The position numbers were made by a program, and so were the translations under genes. From NCBI GenBank assembly GCA_023053685.1, contig JALIGW010000002.1, positions 250,304,356 through 250,368,355 on the forward strand: a stretch of DNA of 64,000 bases. The letters are read 5' to 3'. Below the pieces are notes generated by a model that saw only the letters and a list, made by a program, of their open reading frames with translations, had not been told where the DNA came from and ran no database searches. Every line of letters begins with the position of its first letter. The stretch's first letter is position 1. Positions 54,573 to 64,000 of this stretch are shown in pieces. Source of the DNA: Diadophis punctatus similis. Taxonomy: Eukaryota > Chordata > Lepidosauria > Squamata > Dipsadidae.

Positions 54573-54992
54573 TGTTAAGGAAGGAAGCTGCAGAGTCCAG
54601 GGTTTACGAAGCGGAATGGGTGGTTGTGGCTTGATAAAGTCAATAATTGATAACGTGTTGTAGAAAATAAGCTTTACTCAAAATAAACAGCACAATAACA
54701 TAAACAGTCCATTCTTTATTTATCTCTAGTAGAATACTTGAACTTCTTTGTACGTTATATTCTTTAGTCCTTCACACACAGTGAGTAACAATCAAGCAAA
54801 CCTCTCTCTTTCTCTCTGTCAAGCCAAGCTGCGAGCACTCCTCCGCATATGCGCTTACTTGCTCTCTTTTTATAGTAATCAACAAACAAACCTGGATTCA
54901 CTTAAAGCAACAATACATATTTATACAAACTTGGATTTCATTTTTACTTTTTTATATTAGGAAACCCAATCTGGTTAGTTATAACCTTAACA
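54573..54992 (-). mobile_element. Solo LTR-like insertion in ZNF-D
   Basis: It starts TGTTAAGG and ends CCTTAACA, an 8-bp terminal inverted repeat with TG...CA. The finger sequence GATGACACA before it continues as ACACCAGAGG beyond the neighbouring SINE. It resembles 25083-25483 near its right end (GTTATAAC). The 5-bp flanks ACACA and TTACA match only in part. No internal genes. Confidence 0.55.
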
Positions 54993-54997
54993 TTACA

Positions 54998-55217
54998 AGA
55001 GCTGAAGTGGTGCAGTGGTTAAATTGCAGGCTGACTGCTAGTTCAACAGTTCAGCTGTTCAAATCTCACTAGGCTCAAGGTTGACTCAGCCTTCCATCCT
55101 TCCGAGGTCGGTAAAATGAGGACCCAGATTGTTGGGGGCAATATGCTGAACTCTGTAAACCGCTTAGAGAGTGCTGTAAAGCACTATGAAGCGGTATATA
55201 AGAAAAGTGCTATTGCT
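54998..55217 (+). mobile_element. tRNA-derived squamate SINE, copy 3
   Basis: AGAGCTGAAGTGGTGCAGTG (A-box region), TTCAAATCTCACTAGG (B-box region), the body GTAAACCGCTTAGAGAGTGC and a GCTATTGCTATT end, flanked by ATTACA at 54992-54997 and 55218-55223. It inserted beside the LTR within the finger exon. Confidence 0.88.
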
Positions 55218-55440
55218 ATTACACCAGAGGACTCACGTAGGAGAGAAGCCATTTGAGTGTCCAGAGTGTGGGAAAGATTTCAGTATTAGTAGTAGCCTTC
55301 TAAATCATATGCTTATACACACAGGGGAGAAACCATTTGTGTGCCCCCAGTGTGTATGGTGCTTCAGGAAACACTCCACCCTTATTGCACACAAGAAAAT
55401 CCACATGAGGCCCCAAGTAATGAGTGTAGAGAAGGTTTGA

Positions 55441-55624
55441 ATTTCATTTCTAATGTCCCATTGTAAGTCCAGCTGAGATATTGACCGTTTAGTTTGACTA
55501 CAAAGGATTTGCCTACTTTTTTGTAGGCAAATATGTGATGGTATTGGACGTGAAGGAGGAAAGAAAAATGGCAACATAGCAGTTTGATAATTCCTATCTG
55601 GCCATCAGCAGCAGAAGTTGGTGG
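55441..55624 (+). other. ZNF-D 3' UTR/flank
   Basis: Conserved with 12312-12500 and 27655-27845, including AGGCAAATATGT and TATCTGGCCATCAGC. No gene. Confidence 0.55.
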
Positions 55625-56423
55625 GTATGGGTAGTCCTCGGGTTATGAATGTAATGGATCCTGCCATTCCATCCATAACTCGAGAATTCATGGGAGTGAA
55701 CTTGTACATTGAACGACATCACTCCCTGCTTTTGCCGTTGCACATCAGCCTGACGAGACCTTTGGCGCCGAGAAAACAACGCCCGGGAGGCTGCGCGCGG
55801 CCTCTCTCAGGGATGCTTTCTTGTCCGCAAATCACTTGAGGATTGCATTCTAGTAGGCTTTGGCAGCCCTTTGCAAAAAGCCTTTGCCTGTAGGAACAAG
55901 GATTCGGAGGACACGCCAGCTCCTCCCAATCTCCGCTGGTGCCAACAAAGGCTTTTTGAAAGGGCTGCTGAAGCCTATAGGAATGCAATCTCCCTGTAAG
56001 CTTTGGCAAGGAAACAGCAAACAGAGGAAAGGCCTGAAGGACCAAGCCTTCCCTCAAACATCCAGGCCTCAATTTGCAGAGAATAGAGGCCTAAAGTGTG
56101 AGATTACACAAGATCTCACGCTACTAAGTTCGCAGTACGTTAGGCCTCTGTTCTTTGTGAATGCGGGCAAAGAAACTGCAACAGAGAGGAGGTCTTTGCA
56201 AGATAAGTGACTCTCCAAAGGCGAAATGCCTGTGAAGACCCAGTGAGGGGCGGAATCGGTGGGGTGAATGTTGCAGAGTCCCTGCAGTCGTTTGTAAGGG
56301 TGAACAACTGTTGTGGGGCTGCCATATTCATAATTTTGGGATTTGTTGGTAAATGCTAGGGGGCATTTATTGCGTAATGAATGTTCACTAAGGGAACGAT
56401 TGTATCTCCGGGGATTACCTGTA
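55625..56423. mobile_element. DNA transposon remnant with CAGGTAATCC-type termini
   Basis: The left end GGGTAGTCCTCGGGTTATGA and right end TCTCCGGGGATTACCTG are diverged inverted repeats next to TA on both sides, consistent with a mariner/Tigger-type non-autonomous element. The interior has CpG-bearing stretches and no transposase. The left half is also at 27848 and the right half at 40135. Confidence 0.55.
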
Positions 56424-56513
56424 TTTATTTTTTATCATGGTAGATGATAGAAATGCCACGTACAGAGTCCCAGCCTTTTTCTCCCTGTGGGCCCTCAAGA
56501 TTTTCAGTCCCAG

Positions 56514-59224
56514 GACTTCCGGTTGGCTCCGCAAGCATCGAGGACTCTCCTCGTTGAGTGCCTGTTCTGAGGTCCCGTAAAGCCGCCAAAACAGCTGTCT
56601 GGCGGCTTGAAAATCTTCTCCCCGGGGAGAAGATGAGAGCCGACAGGTGAGGGTAGAGCCCCCCTAGTGCCCCAGGAGACAATCTGGGGCGCGAAGGGTG
56701 AGGGCTCCCCAGGCAGCCTGTCACTTGCTCCAGGAATTCGGACGCCTCCGCTTATGCGGAGCAAGATGCCGCGACCAGCTCTGCTTTCAAGATGGGATTT
56801 ATAATATTTTGAATCACTGCAGACAGCAGACAGAGAAAGGCAGGAGATCCGAATGGCAAGTACCTTAACTTTAACTCCAATGCTGACTTTCATTTTGGAA
56901 GTTACAAATTAATTGAGCTAACAAGCAACAAAATGGCGATTGAAAATTTAGAGGGTGTGGAAAGTGAAAGCTAGAAAGTTTCATTTCGTTAACAGCCCTT
57001 TGTATGGAAACGCCTGACTCTGAGGGATTCTTTTTTCTTTCTCTTTGACTTTGGAATAAAATAACAAATCAAATTTTAAAACCTAAATGGCTTTAAAACT
57101 TGGAAAGACTGTTTTTAATAAAGGATTTGGCCTTTTGTCTGAAAATGTTTGAAAACGCCTGACTTTGATGAATTCTCTTCTCTCTCTTATCTTGGATTAA
57201 AACCAAAAGTTTAACCTTAAATTTTAAATGGCTTTTAAACCTGGAAATACTGTTTTTAAAAAGGATTTGAGCACCCCCCTGTTTATACTTCAAGAATGCA
57301 ACCCACTCTTTATTCAACACAGACTTTAACACCTGAAAAATTATTTGATGCTTTAAAAGTTATGAAGAATGAACTTATGGAATTTAACTCAAAAATTAAT
57401 GAAATTAATGAAAAAATACAGGCTGTTTTAGAGGAGATGGTTACTCGACACCAGCAATTGAGGAATGATATGATATTTGTATTTAAAGGACTGGTAGGAA
57501 ATATGGAAATTTTGGAGCAGGACGTGGAAGAAATTAAACAGTCTGTGATAACCTTGGGTGAAGATATAGATAAGACTCAAAATAATATTGAAAATTTTGA
57601 AGCTGAGGTGCTAATGATTCCATATAGAAGTATGGAGTTTGCTTTAAGATTAAGAGGTGTAAAAGAGAAAAAACAAGAAGATCTAAAAGAAAGGATGGTG
57701 GAGGCATTTGTGTATACACTAGGAATGACAAAAGAGGAATTGGTTATGCAAATTGATAAAATATAGCGTGTCAATTATTGGATTGCTAAACAAAAACATC
57801 TGCCAAGAGATATCGTAATATATTTTACTACAAGGGCATTACGTAATGAAATTCTACAGGCGACTTTCAAGAATAAGTTTCAGGTAGATGGACAGGAAGT
57901 AATGACATTGAAAGAAATTCCTCCTAAAATGTTGAGAGCCAGAAAGGATTATGCCTTTCTGGTTGAAGAACTGAAAAAACAGCAAGTACAGTATAGATGG
58001 GAGGCTCCAACTGGGATAGTGGTGAGACACCTGGAAAAGAGATATCGGCTCAATACGATATTGAAAGCTACTGATTTTTATGTAAAAGTGTTAAAGGCCG
58101 ACATATCCAAAATTCCAGAAGGAAGAAGGAAGGAAGGAAGCAATAGAAGATGAGAGAGGAGAGTCATCGATAGTTGTTCAAATGGAAGGAGCTTTGATGA
58201 GTCAAGGTGATTTACAGAACCAGAGAGATGTTCATAATGTGGAAGAGGAGACAGAAGATCAGAGTCAGACTAGAGCAGAGCTGACAATTCAAAAAATTAC
58301 CAAGCCACAAAGGGCTGCAAGAGTCAGATCTAAAGTTCGACCGAGAAGAAGGAACGATTAGAATTTGGTCTTAGCATGAGAAGTTATAGGCCAGATGGAG
58401 AGACGAATGAAAATTGATACTTTGCCATTTACTATTGAGGAAATGACGCTGATGGTTGTGTCTTTTCTTTGTCTTTCTATTTTCTTCTTTTTACTACTAT
58501 ATTTTAAAGATTATATAAATGAAAGACACATGAAGGATTGGTTTAAGAAAAAAAGGAAAGAAAAAAATCTTTTTTCTTTTTTCTTTTTTCATACGTTTAA
58601 AAGGTTTTGAGTTATATGGAATTAAAGATATAGAAATATTGTGAAATTAGTAATTTGATATATTGGAATGTTAGGTTATCAATAATGTGTTTGATTTTTA
58701 GATTATGCTTAAAGGGTTTTGAATTATAAGGGGTTAAAGATTTAGAGAAATATTGGAATTAACAATTTGTTAGTATATTTTAATTTTTATGTTTATCGAA
58801 GAGGTATAGTGTCGGAAGAAGGAAGATCTATTCAGCATTGAGGAAATGATGTTGATGGTTGTGTAACTGAATGAAATGGTGAAAGAAAGATTTCTTCTTT
58901 CTCTTCTTTTTATTATTATATTTTAAAGATTATATAAATGAAAGATACATAGCGGAGTAAATTAACAGTCTGAGATATTGAAATGTTAATTGATTAATAA
59001 TCTGTCTGATTTTTATATTATGCTTAAAAGGTTTTGAGCAACAAGGAGTTAAAGATTTAGAGAAATTTTGAAATTAAGAATTTGTTAGTATAATTTAATC
59101 TTATTTTTATTGAATATTACACCCTGTGCTTTCTCTGGGAAGTCGGGGGGGAGGGGGAGAAGGGGGAGAAAAAGAGAAAAATGTTTGTACTTTGTACTAA
59201 TAAAACTTTTTGAAATAAAAAAAA
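56514..59224 (+). mobile_element. ORF1-only L1 retrotransposon, copy C
   Basis: Near-identical to 40330-43104 and lying in the same flank, so it is a segmental-duplication copy and not a second insertion. The target duplication AGATTTTCAGTCCCAG at 56498-56513 and 59225-59240 is perfect here. The G-rich tract is shorter (59144-59168). Confidence 0.8.
57296..58361 (+). pseudogene. L1 ORF1p-like protein, stop and frameshift (copy C)
   Basis: Same protein as 41112-42182, with the same TAG after QIDKI (57764-57766). Small in-frame differences lie near the start. In addition, a length change in the AAGGAAGGAAGG run (about 58125-58140) shifts the frame and stops it at 58151-58153, 70 codons early. 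So copy C has decayed further than copy B. Confidence 0.75.
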
Positions 59225-59240
59225 AGATTTTCAGTCCCAG

Positions 59241-61497
59241 AATTCTCCAGCCAGCATCTCTTGGGGATTGCAGCACTTAGACTATAGTTAGAGATCGTGG
59301 CTCCTCATATAAGGAGAAAATAAGAGAAGAGGAGGGCGTTCAAAGTTTATCTTTTCCAAACAGTTCCAGGAATTCAGTGCACCAAGCATGTCTGTTGAGA
59401 TTGTGTCAAGAATGAGACACCAAAGAATTCCAAGATCGTTTATTTCCCCAACACCATTCAAAAAGACAGGTTGCCATTTTTTTTAGTAGCTCTCATTACA
59501 CCCAACAAGCAGAACCAGGCCAGGTGTGTTGAAACCAAAAGGCTCTTGGCCTGAGTCTTAAGTCCAAGTGATTTCAAATTTAAACATATGCAACATTTCT
59601 ATTTAAAATAGTAAAGATATATTTAATCAATTTTCCTTTTTTCTTTCCTTGGTGTCACATTTTAGTCTATCATCTTTATCATGTGTCATCACATCAAGCC
59701 TCTGAATCTCTCACAAGGCTATATAACAATATTAAGCAGAATTAAATGAAGCCAACCTAAGAGTCAGAGGGGATGGTCTATAGGGCGAGGTCAAAAGCCG
59801 TAAGTCCCCACTCAGACGAACGGTCCATTTCCTCAGAATCAAAAGTTGAAGCTGAGATTGAAAGGTGTATAAAGTATGTGTTGTTTGGAGGATACTAGAT
59901 CTTGAAAACTGCAGCCTTGAATTTGGGGCTGGAGCAGCAGGAACAGCTGAATGAATAGATTTTTGGGGGAGGAAGAAGGCCCAGTTTTGTGGTCACCAGC
60001 CGAGAGCCTGAGAGACGCTCATTTCCGGTCCTGCTTTAGGCACAAAGCCATCTCCTTAGACCTTGGCCTGTCGGGTCCTCTCAGGCCTTGGAAAGGGGAA
60101 ATCCACTTTCAAAAAACCTTGCCAAGGAAACTGCAGGGAAATGGAAGTGCAGGATAACGCCCCAAAGCCTACTTTTGCAACTGAGCGAACCTTGAAGAGT
60201 GAAGCCTGACCTACTTAGCTTCTCAAGATTAGGGAGGTGTTGTGCCATAAATATTTATGAAGTTTTTGTTTGTGTGCACAGCCGCTAAATGATTTCCACC
60301 TTCATCTTATTAATAGAATAATGGAACATGGAACAAAAACTAGAACCATCCATTCTCCTTAGGGAGCCTAAATCTAACGAGAGGGATGAGTTGCTCTGAG
60401 CAGCCTGTAGGGCACGAGTTTGCAGAAAGCTGATGTATAGCTTTTGCACTTTCTTAGGGGTGACTCAGTGGAGATCATACCTAACCTCTCTACATACCAA
60501 TACTTTATGATTGATTTTCTGTGGCTCCCAAGGATTCAGGACCCAGGAGGTTCAGTGGGTCAGAGGCTCAAAAGGAGCCAGCTTCATTCGTGCTGCCCAG
60601 AGATGCTTCCAAGCACCCCCATGCTAAATGCCTTGTGTGTCTGTAACTGCATACACAGAAGTCTCCATTAGGTCAAAGGGAGAAAGTCACATACCCAGCA
60701 GGGCTAGAAAAGGGGGGCTTAGGAAGAGGAGATGACGGACTGTATATGGTAAGAGAAATGTTTCCAAAAGGCATTTCAAAGGGTTGGAAAAAATGTTGGT
60801 AATACAGATGTGCATACAAAAATGTATCAAAGTTGCCCCACACTTTGTTTGATACCCATTCCTTTTTTTAATTCAAAACTTTAATCAATTATACAAGAGA
60901 AACAAAAACAAGTGATAGAGAAGCAGGAAATGAATGGAAAAAAGAAAAATCTTATAATTGCACCTTCCGCCCTTTTCCCTGTTGTGAAATTGTCATTACA
61001 CATTCTTACCGTATATGGAAATTATCTCTGCTCAGTTGACCAGAATAAAAATTTCCTTGGAAACGGATCCTGGCCTGAAGTCCATTCCTCAGAGAAATCC
61101 AGTCCAGCATTTCCCTTCCATGTTACTCATATGTGTGCAGAGGAAGGGGGAGATTTTCTCAATGCACAGGTATCAAGCAGTAACCAGACCCTCATGGTTG
61201 AGTCCCACTTAAAGACTCCTTGGGCCAGGTGGGATTCCAGGGAATGAGAGAGGACCAACAGTGTTTTAACCAAGGTCTCTTTGGAGTGGCCCTCAATGCC
61301 TGATGATTAAAAGGATTAATGATTGCAGGTTTCTTGACTGCAACACACATACTGTCATTTCCTTCTTCAAGGTGTGTTTCTCTCTCACACACACACTCAC
61401 TCACACATACCTGCAGACATCATAAACATCTCAGTGAGAGCAACCAGACTACTCCCTGGCAGTCAATAGGGAGGAAGAGAGAGAATGACCTGCTGCC
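59241..61497 (+). other. Unit 4 flank, no gene (module A at 59905-60150)
   Basis: Near-identical duplicate of 43121-45384, with scattered single-base and short indel differences (for example a shorter CT/CA run at 61380-61405). Nothing coding is conserved. Confidence 0.5.
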
Positions 61498-61798
61498 ATG
61501 TAATCAGTGAAAACATCTTCCAAACGCCTTGGTGGAGCCTGGAAAAGAGTGTTTTTCCACCTCCTGTCGCTAGATGGTGATCAGGCAACATCTGTCTCTA
61601 AAAAGCCACCCACACTTTAGTGCCATCCCTGCTTGAGCTTAAAAAAAGAGTTTTAAACCATTGAGTACTGCATTGCTAGAAAGGATGGGAGGAGGGGAGA
61701 AACGCAGAGCAACTTCCTCTTCCGGAAGGCTCATGGGAGGAAGGTGGTGTGCAGAGCGGCTTTTCTGCTCTTCCCGGGATCGAAGCAGCAGCTGGAAG
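61498..61798 (+). promoter_or_regulatory. Promoter-like module with candidate donor (copy 4)
   Basis: TCGCTAGATGGTGATCAGG, ACTTCCTCTTCCGGAAGG and GCAGCTGGAAG before GTGAGTTA at 61799. It would serve a fifth finger gene expected beyond the right edge. Confidence 0.4.
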
Positions 61799-61977
61799 GT
61801 GAGTTAAGGGCAGGTGGGAGGAGAGTGCAGGAAAAAGTAGGACCGTTTGCTTTCCTCCACGGCCTGGATGCAGAGAAGCAACTGGGCTGAAGCATGTCAG
61901 CTGCTCCTTCTACAGGTTCCTCCCCTCCCTAGATTTAAGCCCACTGGTGCTGCACGCTGTGAAACTGATGGCTGCAA

Positions 61978-62249
61978 TTTTCTGCTGGTGGGAAGCTTTA
62001 AAAAGTCTCTCTTAAATTAAGGTTGATTCTTTGGGAATGGTCACATTCTGTGGTTTTGGTCACATGCCTAACCCACAGGCTAGTGGTTTCCTGTCAAAGT
62101 TTCCATGGCCTCAGAAGCCTGTGGAGCCCTTCCTCGCCATCTCAATATATGAGCAATCATCAAACTCATCAGATTCCTGATTAACATTTGTGCAGAAAGT
62201 TTGACTGTAACCATTTTGAGATATTTTTCAGGCTTGAAATTCATGGGTT
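61978..62249 (+). repeat. Single 272-bp unit (triplicated at 45870-46945)
   Basis: TTTTCTGCTGGTGGGAAGC to GAAATTCATGGG is one unit, with no SINE. It then passes straight into TTTTCTCTATATTATAGG. Confidence 0.8.
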
Positions 62250-62271
62250 TTCTCTATATTATAGGTGTGTG

Positions 62272-62621
62272 TAGGGTGAGTTTGATTTAAATCGAGTTGA
62301 TTTTTATCAACTCGATATAAATCATAATTTTTAAGAGCATCTGTCACCTCTGTCCCGCAGCAGCTCTGACCTGCTGTTGACTCACCGACAGTCCCAATAT
62401 TGCAGAACATACAGCCTTATTGTATATAACTCAGCTCCATTTTATGCTGAATAAACTACATTATTAATGTATCTTAAATAGAAAACTATCTTTAGATAGA
62501 TTTTCACTCCAAAAGCATTTTATTGAAATAGATTTGATAAAAATCAAAACAATCTAATCTAAATTTTTTAAAATCCGATTTTTTGATATATATTTTTTTA
62601 AATCGATTTTTATCCACCCTG
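62272..62621. mobile_element. Short hAT-like element, copy C
   Basis: Duplicate of 46967-47303; TAGGGTGAGTTTGATTTAAA to GATTTTTATCCACCCTG. It keeps a longer internal palindrome ATCGAGTTGATTTTTATCAA (62290-62309). Confidence 0.7.
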
Positions 62622-62698
62622 GGGTGTGTGTATTTTTATTTTTCTCCTTATGTACATATTTGCAGACGTATAATCTCTCCCCAGGACTTCCAGATATA

Positions 62699-64000
62699 CA
62701 GTCATGTGAAAAAGAAAGTACACTCTCCTTGACTTCAGTCTTTTTCTAATTGGACTGTCATGAATCTTAACATTTAACATCCTAACCGAAGCCTGTAGAG
62801 TCTGAGATATAACTCTTTGTTTTGTTTTTTATTTTATTTTAAATACAAATAATGCAAACAATACAAACATATACATATACATCTAAATACAAAAAGAAAA
62901 AAAATACAAATAATGCAGTGCACCCCCACCCCCAGAAACCATTCCCCCCCTTATATTTCTTCTTCTATAACAGATAAAAGATATACAATATATTCTAATT
63001 GTGCCCTTATCCCCTCCAAAACAACATATATTCTTGAGTAGGTTTATTCCCTTTGCCTTCCACCAAGATTGATTTTATAAAATCCCCCCATATTTCATTA
63101 TAATTGTTTGCTTTAATCATCCCTTTTTAAAATTTAATTTCTGTTGTTAATTTATCGTTTGTTGCCATACTCCAAATTTCATTATACCATTCATTTCTTT
63201 GAATATCCCAATTTCGTCCCCAATATTTAGCCATCCCTAATCTAGCTGCCATTATCAAATTTTCTTTTTTGTTTCATTTATATCACATTGTTCCACCAGC
63301 AACAGTAACATTCTCGGTGACCTATCTAAATTTACATTCAAAAGTGCTCTAATTTCTCTAAACACCATGTCCCATATTTTTTGTGCACTATCACAATCCC
63401 ACCACATGTGTTTATATGTTCCAACCTCTTTCTTGCACCTCCAACCAATAGTTGTATATTTACCATTTATTTGATTTAATTTACGTGGTGTTAGGTACCA
63501 CCTCCGTATCACTTTATATCCATTTTCCTTAACTCTGACATATTCTTATATATTCTTCTATTCCAAATATTTTTCCAATCATTATCATTTATTTCTCCTA
63601 AATCTGATTCCCAAATTAATTTTAAACCTTTTGCCTGCTCTTCTAATTCAGTTAATATTCTGTATATTTTCCCAATTCTTCCTTTACCTATATATTCTTC
63701 AATCACCTCACATTCTTTTATAATCATTTCAAATTTTGTTGTCTATTTTTCTCGAATCTTTCTTCCACTTTTATCCATTTCTCTAATTGTATTAAAGTCA
63801 ACCAATTTAATTTAATATCTGCTAAAACGTTCTTTACTTGTGTTATATTCTTTATCTTGTTCTTCCAGTCTTCCCATTTATATACCGTATTTTTGGAGTA
63901 TAAGATGCACCTAAAAGAGGGTGGAAATGGTGCGTCTTATACACTGAATACAACCATTTTTGGCCTCCTGAAGGGCCACCCACGCATCCCATTTTTGTGA
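62699..64000 (-). mobile_element. Tc1-like copy 5 left end with L1 ORF2 relic, cut by the window edge
   Basis: The terminus CAGTCATGTGAAAAAGAAAG follows TA at 62697-62698. The L1 insertion begins at about 62820 with its poly-A side, and its minus-strand C-terminal Cys/His domain (GWRCKKEVGTYKHMWWDC) lies at about 63445-63390. The CCGTATTTTTGGAGTATAAG element starts at 63885. Duplicate of 47383-48700. Confidence 0.8.

Larger units (their letters stand above)
52335..55440 (+). pseudogene. C2H2 zinc-finger gene ZNF-D, nonsense codon and insertions
   Basis: The exon follows TTTGAATCTTACAG (52334). The open part usable from ATG 52924 to 54510 has about 19 finger repeats. Finger 9 is fused to the next: Leu-Lys-Lys replaces its two histidines and linker, and the following finger lacks its first Cys. 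The SRNYSL finger type is present in three near-identical neighbouring copies (53640-53900). Finger 19 has its first His replaced by Gln. A TAG at 54508-54510 stands where GAG of TGEKP is expected. One more finger follows, then an LTR-like element (54573-54992) and a SINE (54998-55217), after which two fingers and the tail MRPQVMSVEKV end at 55440. The first finger has the shared 1-nt deletion, and the second frame has a TGA at about 52938. Confidence 0.8.

Noticed and set aside
54998..55040. A possible tRNA gene from A- and B-box sequences
   Set aside because: It is the head of a SINE with a non-tRNA body and GCTATT tail, repeated elsewhere; no cloverleaf with a proper acceptor stem.

Overview
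The window is vertebrate nuclear DNA, almost certainly from a squamate reptile and most likely a snake. The signs are a CR1-L3 LINE ending in an ATTCT pentanucleotide tail (14160-14200), squamate-type tRNA SINEs, L2 and CR1 LINEs, a DIRS tyrosine-recombinase retroelement, many short hAT elements with 8-bp target duplications, and Tc1-like elements. There are no operons, bacterial genes or CRISPR arrays. The only host genes I can support are C2H2 zinc-finger genes, all on the plus strand.

Layout: the window is a tandem array of one ancestral zinc-finger gene unit, repeated about every 14-16 kb. Each unit carries, in order: a Tc1-like element with a CR1 3' end near its right terminus; a conserved non-coding stretch with a candidate splice acceptor (after 7481, 25631, 38083 and 52334); the zinc-finger exon; a conserved 3' flank; and a promoter-like, CpG-bearing module ending in a strong candidate splice donor (GTGAGT at 19492, 33634, 34574, 45694 and 61799) that would serve the next gene downstream. 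The four finger exons are ZNF-A (7945-10098, open, 24 good fingers plus one degenerate), ZNF-B (25632-27660, frameshifted), ZNF-C (38084-40149, C-terminus deleted) and ZNF-D (52335-55440, nonsense codon plus LTR and SINE insertions). A fifth unit begins near 56.5 kb and leaves the window before its finger exon. The 40.1-48.7 kb and 56.3-64.0 kb stretches are near-identical copies about 16.18 kb apart.

Region by region: 1-7250 is a Tc1 relic split by a DIRS element (itself split by an L2 LINE), a LINE relic, a CR1 end and a hAT element. 7251-12321 is ZNF-A and an L1-like insertion in its 3' UTR. 12322-21200 is 3' flank, CR1-L3, CR1, several hAT elements, the first promoter-like module and a 5S-rRNA-like relic. 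21200-28250 is Tc1 copy 2, assorted insertions and ZNF-B. 28250-36198 is flank with L2, a 1.2-kb hAT element, CR1 and two promoter-like modules. 36199-40149 is Tc1 copy 3 and ZNF-C. 40150-52084 holds an ORF1-only L1 element, a 272-bp tandem triplication and Tc1 copy 4 split by an L1 ORF2 relic. 52085-56423 is ZNF-D. 56514-64000 repeats the 40.3-48.7 kb layout.

No KRAB, SCAN or BTB exon is visible, so any effector domain would have to lie outside the window or be absent. The most notable points are the two-finger higher-order repeat in ZNF-A, the different decay routes of ZNF-B, C and D, the ORF1-only L1 element with an empty paralogous site, and the stratified insertions that allow the duplications to be ordered.
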